From: Burkholderiales bacterium
GTDB lineage: Bacteria > Pseudomonadota > Gammaproteobacteria > Burkholderiales > Burkholderiaceae_C
Direction: 5' to 3'
DNA length: 64,000 bases
Assembly (NCBI GenBank): GCA_028868855.1
Contig: JAGWTR010000001.1
Coordinates: 124,001 to 188,000, forward strand
Shown: piece after piece, positions 18,191 to 30,495 of the stretch
Layout of the letters: the number at the start of each line of letters is the position of its first letter
Numbering within the stretch: the stretch's first letter is position 1
The notes under the pieces: generated by a model
The model's database searches: none
What the model was told of the DNA's origin: nothing
What the model saw: only the letters and a program-made list of their open reading frames with translations
Made by a program: the position numbers and the translations under genes

Positions 18191-19423
18191 ATGAACTTTC
18201 AGCGCCGCGTATTGACCGTTTTGATGGCCGCGTCCCTGAACGCCGGGGCTGCCTTTGCTCAAAAGGGCGAGACGGTCAAGATTGCCTGGATCGACCCCCT
18301 ATCAGGCCTCATGGCCACGGTGGGGCAGAACCAATGGCATGGCTATCAGTTCTTTGCCCAAAAGTTCAATGCCAACAATCCGGCCGGTGTGAAGTTCGAG
18401 CTCGTCGGCATCGACAACAAGCTCTCTCCAGCTGAAACACTCAATGCCTTGAAGGCGGCCATCGACCAGGGCGTGCGCTATGTGGTGCAGGGCCTGGGTT
18501 CAGGCGTGGCGCTGGCGCTGGTGGACGCCGTGAACCAGCACAACGAACGCAATCCTGGCAGGGAGGTGGTGTACCTGAACTATGCGGCGCTCGACCCTGA
18601 CCTGACCAACAGCCGATGCAGCTTCTGGCATTTTCGCTTGGATGCGGACACGTCCATGAAGATGGAGGCGCTGACGGCCTTCATCAAGGAGCAGCCGGAC
18701 GTCAAGAAGGTCTACCTGATCAATCAGAACTACGCGCATGGCCAGCAGGTGTCCAAGTTTGCCAAGGCCGATCTGGCCCGCAAGCGTCCTGACATTCAAA
18801 TCGTCGGTGATGACCTGCACCCGCTCGCCCAGGTTCGTGACTTTGCGCCCTACATCGCCAAGATCAAGGCCTCCGGGGCGGACACGGTCATCACCGGCAA
18901 CTGGGGCTCGGACCTGGCCTTGCTGGTCAAAGCGGCTGGCGATGCGGGATTGAAGGTCAACTTCTACACCTATTACGCCAGCTTGGGGGGCACGCCCACG
19001 GCCCTGGGCAAGGGCGCGGAGGGTCGCGTTTTCCTGGTGAGCTCTGGCGGCTACAACATGGGCGGCACTTTCACGTCCTTGGCCAACGAGTATAAAAAAC
19101 GCTTCAATGATGATTGGTACACCGGCTCCATCTATCACGCCTATTCGCTGTTGAGCACGGCCATGGCCAAGGCCAAATCGACCGACCCGGTCAAGGTGGC
19201 GCAGGCCATGGAAGGCTTGAAGTTCACGAGCCTCAATGGCGAAGTCGAGATGCGCAAGTCCGATCACCAGTTGCAGCAAGGGCTGTCCATCTCAAGGTGG
19301 CAGAAGGTCACTCCCAAGGCCCCATATGACATCGAAGGCACGGGCTTTACCTTTGCTTCGGTCAAGTATTACGCCCCCTACGTTTCGAGCACGCCCACGT
19401 CGTGCCAGATGTCCTCGCGCTGA
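18191..19423 (+). CDS. branched-chain amino acid-type ABC transporter substrate-binding protein
   Basis: A periplasmic Leu/Ile/Val-type (type I fold) binding protein, 410 aa. It has a signal peptide (residues 1-24, cleavage near GAAFA/QKG), and domain signatures IAWIDPLSGLMATVGQNQ and KKVYLINQNYAHGQQVS. The ATG at 18191 was chosen because the signal peptide follows directly; the open frame extends upstream into the ligase gene. No permease or ATPase genes are next to it, so it depends on a transporter elsewhere or is an orphan. The place in an acyl-CoA cluster hints at an aromatic or fatty-acid substrate (inference). Confidence 0.88.
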   Translation: MNFQRRVLTVLMAASLNAGAAFAQKGETVKIAWIDPLSGLMATVGQNQWHGYQFFAQKFNANNPAGVKFELVGIDNKLSPAETLNALKAAIDQGVRYVVQGLGSGVALALVDAVNQHNERNPGREVVYLNYAALDPDLTNSRCSFWHFRLDADTSMKMEALTAFIKEQPDVKKVYLINQNYAHGQQVSKFAKADLARKRPDIQIVGDDLHPLAQVRDFAPYIAKIKASGADTVITGNWGSDLALLVKAAGDAGLKVNFYTYYASLGGTPTALGKGAEGRVFLVSSGGYNMGGTFTSLANEYKKRFNDDWYTGSIYHAYSLLSTAMAKAKSTDPVKVAQAMEGLKFTSLNGEVEMRKSDHQLQQGLSISRWQKVTPKAPYDIEGTGFTFASVKYYAPYVSSTPTSCQMSSR

Positions 19424-19687
19424 AGGAGCGTCAGCAGACGGGCAATAGCTCACCCTCGTGCTGGGCATTTCCCAGCGCCGCCACGTGACGTGGAATGATG
19501 AGCTACGGTGCCAAGACACGCCCGATGAACTGCGGGCCGATGACCCCATTCGCAGGGAGTGCTTGGAGGTTTGACAAAATCGGCTATTCTTACAAGGCTT
19601 CTTGTCAGATTCGGTTCCGTCGGGCATGCGCCGGCATTTTCGTTGTCTGATTTCTCTTTTTTGCCCCAATTCACGAGTGAGACAGGC

Positions 19688-21781
<2,094 letters not shown>

Positions 21782-21793
21782 CCTTGGCGTGCC

Positions 21794-23656
21794 ATGACCC
21801 ATCGCGCCACGATCGATTTTCTGCTGTACGACTGGCTTGGTGCCGAGCGCCTGTGCCAGCGCCAGCGCCACCAGGAGCACAACCGTGAGACTTTCGACGC
21901 GGTGCTGGACCTGAGCGAGAAACTCGCCCGCGAGCAGTTCGCTCCGATCAACCGGCTGGTCGATGTGCACGAGCCGGAGTTCGACGGCGAGCGCGTGCAC
22001 TTGCCCGTCGAGACACCCAAGGCCTTGCGGGCCTTCAACGACGCGGGCTTGATGGCCGCCAGCAAAGACGCTGATGTGGGTGGCATGCAGTTGCCCACGG
22101 TGGTCGAGATCGCGTCGATGAGTTTTTTCTACAAGGCCAGCGTGGCCCTGGCGGCCTACCCCATGCTCACGCGTGGCAACGCCAACACCATCCTGGCGCA
22201 TGGCAGCCCCAGGCAGATCGAGGTGTTCGCCAAACCTGGTTTTGAAGGCCGCACTTTTGGCACCATGTGCCTGAGCGAGCCGCAGGCCGGCTCCAGCCTG
22301 TCGGACATCCTGACGCGGGCCGTTCCTGACGTCTGTGCCGCACCCGGTAGCACCGACTGGCAAACCGATCCCCTTGGGCAGCGTTATCGCCTCAGCGGCA
22401 ACAAGATGTGGATCTCGGGCGGCGAGCACGAGATGGGCGAGAACATCCACCACCTCGTGCTGGCCAAAATCCCCGATGCGAACGGCCAATTGGTGCCGGG
22501 CGTGCGTGGCATTTCGCTCTTCATCGTGCCGCGCCTCCTGGTGGGTGCAGACGGCCGCCCCACTGGTCAGCGCAATGACGTGTCCTTGGCCGGCTTGAAT
22601 CACAAATGCGGCTATCGCGGTACCGTCAACACCTTGCTGAACTTTGGCGAAGGGCGCTTTCCGGTGAACGGCCAGGCCGGTGCGGTGGGCCATCTGATCG
22701 GCGAAGCCGGGCAGGGCCTTAAGTGCATGTTCACCTTGATGAACGAGGCACGCATCAGTGTGGGCGTGGGCGCGACAATGCTGGGCTATGCCGGCTATGA
22801 AGCGTCACTCGACTATGCCAAGCAGCGTTCGCAAGGCCGTCGCATGGGCGCCGGGGGCAAGGACCACAGCGCGCCGCAGATCCCCATCATCGAGCACACT
22901 GATGTCAAGCGCATGCTCTTGCAGCAAAAGGCGATAGTCGAAGGCGGCCTCGCTCTGGGCCTGTTCTGTGCGCGCCTGGTCGATGAAGAGTACACAGGCA
23001 CGGCGGCCGAAGCCGAACGTGCCGGCCTGCTGCTGGAGCTGCTCACGCCCATTGCCAAGAGTTGGCCCAGCGAATGGGCGCAAGAGGCCAACAGTCTGGC
23101 CATCCAGATCCTGGGCGGCTATGGCTACACGCGCGACTTCCCGGTCGAACAATATTGGCGCGACAACCGCCTGAACATGATCCACGAAGGCACGCACGGC
23201 ATCCAGGGTCTGGACCTGCTGGGCCGCAAGGTCGTCATGAATGGCGGCCAGGCACTGGGTGTGCTGGCCGAGCGCATCGGCGAGACCATCGTCCAAGCGA
23301 CTCAGGTCGACGGCCTGGCGGCGCACGCCAAGGCCCTGGCGCAGGCGCTGGAAAAAGTCGGCCAGACTACCCAGTCGGCGTGGTCCACGGGCGTGCCCGA
23401 AGAGGCGCTGGCCAACGCCACCCCCTATCTGCAAGGTTTTGGACACACCGTGCTGGCCTGGATCTGGCTGGAGCTGGCCTTGGCCGCCACGGCTGGGCAA
23501 GCTGCGCGCAGCCCGCTGGGCGATGGCTTCCTGCAAGGCAAGCTGGCCGCCTGCGACTATTTCTTCAATTTTGAGTTGCCCAAGATCGACGCTTGGCTGG
23601 GCGTGGTCGCGCGGCGTGACATGACCTGCGCCAAGGCGCAAGCCGACTGGTTCTGA
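21794..23656 (+). CDS. acyl-CoA dehydrogenase
   Basis: An FAD-dependent enzyme that makes 2-enoyl-CoA, 620 aa. Substrate and flavin motifs include MCLSEPQAGSSLSDILTRAV near residue 155 and LSGNKMWISGGEHEM near 200. The catalytic glutamate is in NMIHEGTHGIQGLDLLGRK near residue 458. The extended C-terminus (about 460-620) fits the subgroup with an acyl-CoA dehydrogenase C-terminal-like extension. It directly follows the hydratase/dehydrogenase gene, and the two together cover three of the four steps of beta-oxidation. Confidence 0.93.
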   Translation: MTHRATIDFLLYDWLGAERLCQRQRHQEHNRETFDAVLDLSEKLAREQFAPINRLVDVHEPEFDGERVHLPVETPKALRAFNDAGLMAASKDADVGGMQLPTVVEIASMSFFYKASVALAAYPMLTRGNANTILAHGSPRQIEVFAKPGFEGRTFGTMCLSEPQAGSSLSDILTRAVPDVCAAPGSTDWQTDPLGQRYRLSGNKMWISGGEHEMGENIHHLVLAKIPDANGQLVPGVRGISLFIVPRLLVGADGRPTGQRNDVSLAGLNHKCGYRGTVNTLLNFGEGRFPVNGQAGAVGHLIGEAGQGLKCMFTLMNEARISVGVGATMLGYAGYEASLDYAKQRSQGRRMGAGGKDHSAPQIPIIEHTDVKRMLLQQKAIVEGGLALGLFCARLVDEEYTGTAAEAERAGLLLELLTPIAKSWPSEWAQEANSLAIQILGGYGYTRDFPVEQYWRDNRLNMIHEGTHGIQGLDLLGRKVVMNGGQALGVLAERIGETIVQATQVDGLAAHAKALAQALEKVGQTTQSAWSTGVPEEALANATPYLQGFGHTVLAWIWLELALAATAGQAARSPLGDGFLQGKLAACDYFFNFELPKIDAWLGVVARRDMTCAKAQADWF

Positions 23657-23689
23657 ACCCGGCCCTATTCAAGACAACAAGGACACCCC

Positions 23690-23971
23690 GTGATTCGACA
23701 CATCGTGATGTGGACGCTCAAGCGCCCCGAAGACGCCCCCAAGGTCAAGCAACTGCTGGACAGCTGCAAGACCCTGGTGCCTGGTATCCATGAATTCGAC
23801 GTCGGCATTCAGACCGAGGGCCTGGAAGCCAATTGCCAGGTGGTGCTCGTCTCCACCTTTGCCGACGCTGCCGCCTTGGCGGCCTATCAGCCGCACCCCC
23901 ACCACCAAAGCGTGGTCGCGCAGATCCGCGAGATGGCCGCCACGCGCCATGTGCTCGACTACCTGAGCTGA
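23690..23971 (+). CDS. Dabb (stress-responsive A/B barrel) family protein
   Basis: A small dimeric alpha/beta-barrel protein of 93 aa. It starts at a GTG with an AAGGA ribosome-binding site and reads IRHIVMWTLKRPED, then FDVGIQTEG and YQPHPHHQSVVAQIRE, the pattern of the Dabb domain. Its exact reaction is unknown; relatives include small cyclases and stress proteins. Tight spacing on both sides places it in the acyl-CoA operon. Confidence 0.85.
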   Translation: MIRHIVMWTLKRPEDAPKVKQLLDSCKTLVPGIHEFDVGIQTEGLEANCQVVLVSTFADAAALAAYQPHPHHQSVVAQIREMAATRHVLDYLS

Positions 23972-23997
23972 ACTGAACCCCTTTTGCGAGGCCCACC

Positions 23998-24813
23998 ATG
24001 AGCACCACCACCACCACCCCGCCCGCCCGCACCGTCCAGCAGCTCTTTGACCTGAGCGGGCGCACTGCCCTCATCACTGGCGGCTCACGCGGCCTGGGTT
24101 TGCAAATGGCCCACGCCCTGGGCGAGGCTGGCGCCAAGGTCATGATCAGTTCGCGCAAGGGCGCTGACCTGGAGCAGGCGGTGATGAGCTTGCAGGACGC
24201 GGGCATCGACGCACGTTGGATCGCCGCCGACGCCGGCAATCCGGACGACATCAACCGCCTGGCCGATGAAACGCTGGAACGCATGGGCCCGATCGACATT
24301 CTGATCAACAATGCCGGCGCCACCTGGGGCGCCCCGGCGCAAGACCACCCGCTGGACGCTTGGGACAAGGTGATGAACCTGAACGTGCGTGGCTACTTTT
24401 TGCTGTCGCAGGCCATGGCCAAGCGCTGCATGATAGAGCGCAAGAAAGGCCGCATCATCAACGTCGCCTCCATCGCCGGGCTGGGCGGCAATCCCCCGTT
24501 CATGCAGACCATCGCCTACAACACCAGCAAGGGCGCGGTGGTGAACTTCACGCGTGCGCTGGCCTGCGAATGGGGCCACCTGGGGATCAACGTCAATGCC
24601 ATAGCGCCGGGGTTTTTTCCCAGCAAGATGACGGCTGGAATCTTGGGCATGGTGGGTGAAGCCAACATCGCCAAGGGCGCGCCACTGCTGCGCGTGGGCG
24701 ACGACGAGGACCTCAAAGGCGCGGCGCTGCTCTTGGCCTCGGATGCGGGAAAACACATCACGGGCCAAATTCTGGCCGTCGACGGCGGCGTCAGCGCCCT
24801 GGTCGGCGGTTGA
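23998..24813 (+). CDS. SDR family oxidoreductase
   Basis: A short-chain dehydrogenase/reductase of 271 aa. The cofactor motif is ITGGSRGLG (TGxxxGxG) near residue 26, then NNAGA near 102, a Ser in NVASIAGLGG, and the catalytic YNTSK near residue 170. PGFFPSKMT follows, as in classical SDRs. It is probably NADP-dependent (Arg after the Gly-rich loop). It is in the acyl-CoA gene run; its substrate is unknown. Confidence 0.92.
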   Translation: MSTTTTTPPARTVQQLFDLSGRTALITGGSRGLGLQMAHALGEAGAKVMISSRKGADLEQAVMSLQDAGIDARWIAADAGNPDDINRLADETLERMGPIDILINNAGATWGAPAQDHPLDAWDKVMNLNVRGYFLLSQAMAKRCMIERKKGRIINVASIAGLGGNPPFMQTIAYNTSKGAVVNFTRALACEWGHLGINVNAIAPGFFPSKMTAGILGMVGEANIAKGAPLLRVGDDEDLKGAALLLASDAGKHITGQILAVDGGVSALVGG

Positions 24814-24840
24814 TAGTCATCGAACACGGAAGGACGCATC

Positions 24841-25869
24841 ATGAACCTGATCAACCACCAGATCCTGCTGGCCTCGCGCCCCCAAGGCGAAGCCACCGTC
24901 GACAACTTCAAGCTGGTGCAGGCGCCGGTGCCCACGCCAGACCAGTTGGCCGATGGACAAGTGGTGGTTCGCCACCATTACCTGTCGCTCGACCCGTATA
25001 TGCGCGGCCGCATGAACGACAGCAAGAGCTACGCCGAGCCGCAGCCACTCAACAGCGTGATGCTGGGCGGCACCGTGGGCGAGGTGGTGGCCAGCAAGCA
25101 TCCCAAGTTCGCCGTCGGCGACCAAGTGCTGGGCATGGGTGGCTGGCAGGAATATGCGGTGGTCGACGCCCATGTGCGCGGCGCCATCCACAAAATCGAC
25201 ACCACTCACATCCCGCTGTCGGCCTATCTGGGCTCCGTGGGCATGCCCGGCGTGACCGGCTGGTATGGCTTGGTCAAGATCATCAACCCCAAGGCAGGCG
25301 AGACCGTCGTGGTCAGCGCGGCCAGTGGTGCGGTGGGCAGCGTGGTGGGGCAGTTGGCCAAGGCGCGCGGTTGTCGCGTGGTCGGTTTTGCCGGTGGGCC
25401 TGACAAGTGCAAGTACGTGGTCGATGAACTCGGCTTTGACGCCTGCATCGACTACAAGGCCCACCAGGATGCGCGCAGCCTGTATGCCGCCTTGAAGGAA
25501 GCCACACCCAAGGGCATTGACGGTTATTTTGAAAACGTGGGTGGCGCCATCCTGGATGCCGTGCTGCTGCGCATGAATGCTTTTGGCCGCATCGCTATGT
25601 GCGGAATGATCGCTGGTTACAACGGTGAGCCGTTGCCACTGGCCAACCCGGCGCTGATCCTGGTCAACCGCCTGAAAATCGAGGGCTTCATCGTCAGCGA
25701 GCACCCGGAAGTCTGGCCCGAGGCCACCAATGAGCTGGGCACCCTGCTGGCCACCGGCAAGCTCAAGTTCCGCGAGTCCGTGGCGAAGGGCATCGCCAGT
25801 GCCCCGGAGGCCTTCCTCGGTTTGCTCAAGGGCAAGAATTTTGGCAAACAGCTGGTCAAGCTGGTTTGA
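24841..25869 (+). CDS. MDR superfamily NADP-dependent oxidoreductase (zinc-free, PTGR/CurA-like)
   Basis: A 342-aa medium-chain reductase of the leukotriene B4 dehydrogenase/curcumin reductase type that reduces enones. Typical stretches are YLSLDPYMRGRMND near residue 45, VSAASGAVGSVVGQLAK near 160 (nucleotide-binding AxxGxxG) and DGYFENVGGAILDAVL near 225. The zinc ligands of alcohol dehydrogenases are absent. The gene lies between two SDR genes on the same strand. Confidence 0.92.
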   Translation: MNLINHQILLASRPQGEATVDNFKLVQAPVPTPDQLADGQVVVRHHYLSLDPYMRGRMNDSKSYAEPQPLNSVMLGGTVGEVVASKHPKFAVGDQVLGMGGWQEYAVVDAHVRGAIHKIDTTHIPLSAYLGSVGMPGVTGWYGLVKIINPKAGETVVVSAASGAVGSVVGQLAKARGCRVVGFAGGPDKCKYVVDELGFDACIDYKAHQDARSLYAALKEATPKGIDGYFENVGGAILDAVLLRMNAFGRIAMCGMIAGYNGEPLPLANPALILVNRLKIEGFIVSEHPEVWPEATNELGTLLATGKLKFRESVAKGIASAPEAFLGLLKGKNFGKQLVKLV

Positions 25870-25916
25870 CCGCGCGACACTGAGCATCTGACACCGATAG
25901 AAGTGAAGGAACCACC

Positions 25917-26837
25917 ATGTCGATCATGAAATTGCAAGCTGGGCAGACCGCCGTCATCACTGGTGCCGGCAGTGGCTTTGGTCTGGAGTTGGCGCGCTTG
26001 GGCGCGGCCCGGGGGCTGAACCTGGTGCTTGCCGATGTTCAGCAAGATGCGCTGGACAAGGTCTATGCCGAACTGTCGGAGCAGGGCGCCCAAGTGGTGG
26101 CTCTGCGCACGGATGTGTCTCGCGCCGAGGATGTCGAGGCCTTGGCCGTGGCTTGTCAGGAGCGTTTTGGCGCGCCCAACATTGTCATCAACAATGCCGG
26201 CGTGGCCCATGGCGGCTTGATCTGGGAGCACAGTCAGCGCGACTGGGAGTGGGTGCTGGGCGTGAACCTGTGGGGCGTGATCCATGGCGTGCGCGTGTTC
26301 ACCCCATTGATGCTGGAGGCCGCCAAGAATGACCCGACCTGGTATGGGCACATCGTCAACGTCGCGTCGATGGCTGGTTTGTTGAACTCGCCCAATATGG
26401 GTGCCTACAACGTCAGCAAGCATGCGGTGGTCAGCCTGTCCGAGACGCTGTACCAAGACTTGGCTTTGGTGACCCATCAGGTGCACACTTCGGTGCTGTG
26501 CCCGCATTTCGTGCCCACCGGCATCCACCAGTCGCACCGCAATCGTCCGACTGAGTTGCGCAGTGAGGGCAAGCCAACCCCCAGCCAGATCATCGCCCAA
26601 GCCATGAGCACCAAGGCAGTCACGTCTGGCAAGGTGAGCGCCGCTGACACGGCCAAGCGGGTGTTCGATGCCATCGAGGCGGGGCAGTTTTATGTCTACA
26701 CCCATCCGCAGGCGCTGGCCATGGTGAAGACGCGCATGGAGGACGTGGTGCAGGGTCGCAACCCGACCGACCCATTCGAGGGTAAGCCTGAGATCGGCGA
26801 GTCCCTCAAGAAGGCCCTGCGGGACGCGATGTCCTGA
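25917..26837 (+). CDS. SDR family NAD(P)-dependent oxidoreductase
   Basis: A 306-aa SDR with the cofactor loop ITGAGSGFG near residue 13, NNAGVAHGG near 95, the serine in NVASMAGLLNSP, and catalytic YNVSK near residue 165. The extended C-terminus is longer than in classical SDRs. An AAGGA ribosome-binding site precedes the ATG. It is the last gene of the acyl-CoA run and converges with rapZ, 29 bp away. Confidence 0.9.
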   Translation: MSIMKLQAGQTAVITGAGSGFGLELARLGAARGLNLVLADVQQDALDKVYAELSEQGAQVVALRTDVSRAEDVEALAVACQERFGAPNIVINNAGVAHGGLIWEHSQRDWEWVLGVNLWGVIHGVRVFTPLMLEAAKNDPTWYGHIVNVASMAGLLNSPNMGAYNVSKHAVVSLSETLYQDLALVTHQVHTSVLCPHFVPTGIHQSHRNRPTELRSEGKPTPSQIIAQAMSTKAVTSGKVSAADTAKRVFDAIEAGQFYVYTHPQALAMVKTRMEDVVQGRNPTDPFEGKPEIGESLKKALRDAMS

Positions 26838-26866
26838 CGCCATGAGCCCCCGGGGTGTTCTGGCCC

Positions 26867-27799
26867 CTAGCGTGCGTCCTGTTCGCGGTGGCGGGCCAGG
26901 GCCACGCCGCGCTTCACAAAGCGCTGCACCAGTTGCTCGACGCAGTACACCGAGCGGTGCTGGCCGCCGGTGCAGCCAATGGCCACGGTCACGTAGCTGC
27001 GCTGATCGCCTTCCAGCGTCGGCAGCCAACGTAGCAGGAAGGTTTCGATCTGGTCCAGCATTTCACCCGCTTCGGGTTGTTGGCTCAAGTAGTCGATGAC
27101 GGATTGATCGCGACCCGTCAGGGGGCGCAACTCCTTGAGGTAGTAGGGGTTGGGCAGCATGCGCACGTCGAATACGAAATCGGCGTCCATGGGCACCCCC
27201 TGCTTGTAGGCAAAGGACTCGAACACCAGCGTCAGACGCGAGGGTTGGGCCTGCACCACATTGCGAATCCAGGCGCGCAGCTGGGCGGGGCGCAGCAAGC
27301 TGGTGTCGATCACAGCCGAAGCATCACGCAACGGGCCCAGCAATTCACGCTCTTGATTGATGGTGTCGATCAAGGCCTGGTCCTGGTAGGACAGCTGCAC
27401 GTCGATCTGGTCATCCGGCATGGGGGGCAGGCCGACGAAGGGACGAAGCGACTGGTTGGCCTGCAACAGGGGGTGAGGGCGGCGAGTCTCTGAAAAGCGC
27501 CGGACCAGGGCATCGGTGGTGGCGTCGAGAAACACCGACTTCACCCGCACGCCTTCAGTCTTGAGTTCATCCAGGATGGGCATCAGACTGGGCAGTGACT
27601 GGGCGCTGCGCACATCCACGGCCACGGCCACGCGGCGGCGTTGCCTTTCGGGGCGTTGCAGTTCCAGCGTGACCAGGCCGCGCAACAATTCTGGCGGCAG
27701 GTTGTCCACGCAGAAGTAGCCAGCGTCTTCGAGGGCGTTGAGCGCCACGGACTTGCCCGAGCCCGAAATGCCGCTCAGAAAAACAATGTCCAGAGTCAT
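26867..27799 (-). CDS. rapZ: RNase adapter protein RapZ
   Basis: RapZ is a P-loop protein; in enterobacteria it guides RNase E to GlmZ and senses glucosamine-6-phosphate. The 310-aa product has the Walker [15 protein letters not shown] near residue 9, VDNLPPEL near 30, and the C-terminal domain signatures [10 protein letters not shown] near residue 205 and [12 protein letters not shown] near 275. It overlaps recN by 4 bp. The GlmZ target is known only in some gammaproteobacteria, so its role here may differ. Confidence 0.95.
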   Translation of the reverse strand: MTLDIVFLSGISGSGKSVALNALEDAGYFCVDNLPPELLRGLVTLELQRPERQRRRVAVAVDVRSAQSLPSLMPILDELKTEGVRVKSVFLDATTDALVRRFSETRRPHPLLQANQSLRPFVGLPPMPDDQIDVQLSYQDQALIDTINQERELLGPLRDASAVIDTSLLRPAQLRAWIRNVVQAQPSRLTLVFESFAYKQGVPMDADFVFDVRMLPNPYYLKELRPLTGRDQSVIDYLSQQPEAGEMLDQIETFLLRWLPTLEGDQRSYVTVAIGCTGGQHRSVYCVEQLVQRFVKRGVALARHREQDAR

Positions 27800-29535
27800 G
27801 CGGCTTCCTTGCGACGGCGCTTGGTGGCCGCATTGGCGGTGAGATGGGCGGTGTTGCTGGCATCGTCCAGCATCGACTGCGCATGGGCGCGGCTGGTGTC
27901 GGTGGCGGTGCCGCCCAGCATGCGGGCGATCTCGCGCACGCGCTCATCGCCGGTCACCTCGCGGATGTCGCTGTTGGTTTGACCCTGCTGCAGCGTCTTC
28001 GACACCACGAGGTGCTGGTGCGCGCAGGCGGCCACTTGCGCCAGGTGGGTCACGGCCATCACTTGTTGATCGCGGCCTAGGCGCTGCATGAGGCGGCCGA
28101 CCGTGTCGGCCACGGCGCCGCCCACACCCGAGTCAATTTCGTCAAAGATCAGGGTGCCCGCTTGTCCAGAGTCATCCCCGCGCTGCGAGGTGGTGACGGC
28201 AATGGCCAAGGCCAGGCGCGACAACTCGCCTCCCGAGGCCACCTTGCCCAGTGGGCGCGGGGTGTTGCCTGCGTGGCCGGCCACCAAAAATTCAACCGAC
28301 TCCAGCCCGAAGGCTTGGGGTTCGGCCTGTGGGGTCAAGGCCACTTCAAAGCGGCCACCCGACATGCCCAGCTCCTGCATCGCAGCGGTGACCGCCTGGG
28401 CCAAGGCCGGGGCCGCTTGCGCGCGTTGTTTGGACACCGCGCCAGCCACCTTCTGCCATGCAACGTGTGTGGCACTGGCTTCGCGCTCCAGCGCGTCCAG
28501 GTCGGCGGCGGCATCCAGCGCCGCCAGATCATCGCGCCAACCTTGCAACACGGCGGGCAGGTCTTCGGGGGGGCGGCGATAGCGCCGGGCCAGGCTCATC
28601 CAGTTGCCGATCCGGGCGTCCAGCTCGTTCAGGCGGTCCGGGTCCAGCTCGGTGTGGCGCAGGGCGCTGTTCAGGCTGTGGGCGGCGTCCTGTAACTGTG
28701 CCTGGGCGCTGCGCAGCACCTCCAGCACGCTGGCCAGATGGGGATCCACGGCGGCCACGCGTTCCAGGGCGTCGATGGCGCGGCCGGTCAGCGTGTCGGC
28801 GCTGGCGTCGTCGTCCGAGACGGCACTCAAGGCCAACTGAGCCGCGTCCAGAATGGCCTGGCCGGCACCCAGGCGCTGGTGCTCGGTATTCAGCTCAAGC
28901 CATTCGTCGGCTTGCGGGTGCAACTTGTCGAGTTCGGCAATCTGCCATTGTAGGCGCTCGCGCTCGCGTTCGATGTCGGTCTGGCGGCTGCGCGCGTCGT
29001 CCAGTCGGCGCTGGGCGTCGCGGCGCGTGGCCCAGGCTTGCTGCAAGGCGGCGTTATCCACCCCTGCTTGCGCATCGACCAGGGCGCGCACCGAGTCGGC
29101 GCGAGTCAGGCTTTGCCAGGCGTGCTGGCCATGGATGTCGACCAGGTGCTCGCCCAGCTCGCGCAATTGCGTCACGGTGGCCGGGCTGCCATTGATCCAG
29201 GCGCGGCTCTTGCCCTGGGCGTCGACCACGCGGCGCAACAACAGGGGGGAGCCAACCGTGCCAGTGTCGGCCTCAAAGCCGCCGTCATGCAGCCAGGGCG
29301 CCAACCGTTCGGCCAGGGCCGGGTGGGGGTCGAATTCGGCGGAAATGTCGGCCCGGGCGGCCCCCTCACGCACCACGCCCGCATCACCGCGGCTGCCCAG
29401 CGCCAGTTGCAAGGCGTCGATCAGGATGGACTTGCCGGCGCCGGTTTCGCCCGTCAAGGCGGTGAAGCCGGCCCGCAGGTCCACTTCGAGGGCCGTGACG
29501 ATGACGAAGTCGCGCAAGGTCAGGCGGCGCAGCAT
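27796..29535 (-). CDS. recN: DNA repair protein RecN
   Basis: An SMC-like ATPase for double-strand-break repair, 579 aa. Walker A is [14 protein letters not shown] near residue 29. A long coiled coil runs from about residue 150 to 370. The C-terminal head has the ABC signature around [14 protein letters not shown] near residue 427 and Walker [12 protein letters not shown] near 462. The gene overlaps nadK by 1 bp and rapZ by 4 bp. No LexA-box-like sequence was noticed inside the upstream nadK end, so SOS control is not shown here. Confidence 0.95.
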   Translation of the reverse strand: MLRRLTLRDFVIVTALEVDLRAGFTALTGETGAGKSILIDALQLALGSRGDAGVVREGAARADISAEFDPHPALAERLAPWLHDGGFEADTGTVGSPLLLRRVVDAQGKSRAWINGSPATVTQLRELGEHLVDIHGQHAWQSLTRADSVRALVDAQAGVDNAALQQAWATRRDAQRRLDDARSRQTDIERERERLQWQIAELDKLHPQADEWLELNTEHQRLGAGQAILDAAQLALSAVSDDDASADTLTGRAIDALERVAAVDPHLASVLEVLRSAQAQLQDAAHSLNSALRHTELDPDRLNELDARIGNWMSLARRYRRPPEDLPAVLQGWRDDLAALDAAADLDALEREASATHVAWQKVAGAVSKQRAQAAPALAQAVTAAMQELGMSGGRFEVALTPQAEPQAFGLESVEFLVAGHAGNTPRPLGKVASGGELSRLALAIAVTTSQRGDDSGQAGTLIFDEIDSGVGGAVADTVGRLMQRLGRDQQVMAVTHLAQVAACAHQHLVVSKTLQQGQTNSDIREVTGDERVREIARMLGGTATDTSRAHAQSMLDDASNTAHLTANAATKRRRKEAA

Positions 29536-30437
29536 CAGGTGACTCCTTCGTTCCAGCGCAATTTGCGGCGCAGGGTCGCGTAATAGTTCCAGCCCTTGGG
29601 GTGCAAGAAGCGCACGTGGTGGGTCGAACGGCGCACCGTGACGCGGTCGCCGTGCAACAGACTGGCAATGCTCTGCATGTCGAAGTTCATGCTGGCGTCC
29701 TTGCCAGCCACGATCTCAATGGTGATGATGCCTGTGTCGGGCACCACGATGGGCCGGTTCGACAGGGTGTGCGAGGCAATCGGCACCATCACCCAGCCAC
29801 TGAGGCTGGGGTGCATGAGCGGGCCGCCGGCCGACAGGGCATAGGCCGACGAGCCCGTGGGCGAGGCCACGATCAGGCCGTCGGCGCGGTAGTTGGCCAC
29901 AAACTGGCCATCCACCTCGGCGCGCAACTCGACCATGCTGGCCGTGGCGCCACGGCTCACCACCACTTCATTGATCGCAAAACCTTCGTAAATGGTTTCA
30001 AGGCCGCCGTGACGGTTGGGCCGCAGCACGGCGCCAGCCAGCATGGCGCGGTGTTCTTCCTCGTACTGGCCGCTCAGGATCAGCGGCAGCGCGGTGTGCA
30101 TCGCCGTGAGCTGGATGTCGGTGATGAAACCCAAGCGGCCCTGGTTGATGCCGATCAAGGGAATGTCAAAGCGCGCCAGCTGACGGGCCACGGCCAGCAT
30201 CGTGCCGTCACCACCCACCACCACGGCCAGATCGCAGCTGGTGCCGATTTCCTTGAGGCTCAGCGAACCGTGATCGGTGATGCCGGTGCTCAGGGCCGTG
30301 TCACTTTCAAGCGAAACCTCCAGGCCTGCGCGCACCAGGACGTTGGCGACGTCTTCGAGCACCGGACGGATGCCGGGCGCCTGGTATTTGCCGATCAGCG
30401 CGGCGTGACGGAAGCGGCAGGAGGAGGGGCTGGGCAT
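29535..30437 (-). CDS. nadK: NAD kinase
   Basis: NadK phosphorylates NAD to NADP. The 300-aa product has the GGDGTM motif near residue 75, NQGRLGFI near 100, and [16 protein letters not shown] near 190, all hallmark sites. The ATG at 30437 was chosen because [18 protein letters not shown] precedes the first conserved strand; an upstream extension would run into the divergent hrcA. It is the first gene of nadK-recN-rapZ and divergent from hrcA, with 58 bp between starts. Confidence 0.95.
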   Translation of the reverse strand: MPSPSSCRFRHAALIGKYQAPGIRPVLEDVANVLVRAGLEVSLESDTALSTGITDHGSLSLKEIGTSCDLAVVVGGDGTMLAVARQLARFDIPLIGINQGRLGFITDIQLTAMHTALPLILSGQYEEEHRAMLAGAVLRPNRHGGLETIYEGFAINEVVVSRGATASMVELRAEVDGQFVANYRADGLIVASPTGSSAYALSAGGPLMHPSLSGWVMVPIASHTLSNRPIVVPDTGIITIEIVAGKDASMNFDMQSIASLLHGDRVTVRRSTHHVRFLHPKGWNYYATLRRKLRWNEGVT

Positions 30438-30495
30438 GGCCAGAATTACACCACAGGCCCCCCTGGTCTTGACGCCTGGCTCTAGAATGAGGGAC

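Noticed and set aside
30438..30495. CIRCE element between nadK and hrcA
   Set aside because: No TTAGCACTC/GAGTGCTAA repeat is present.
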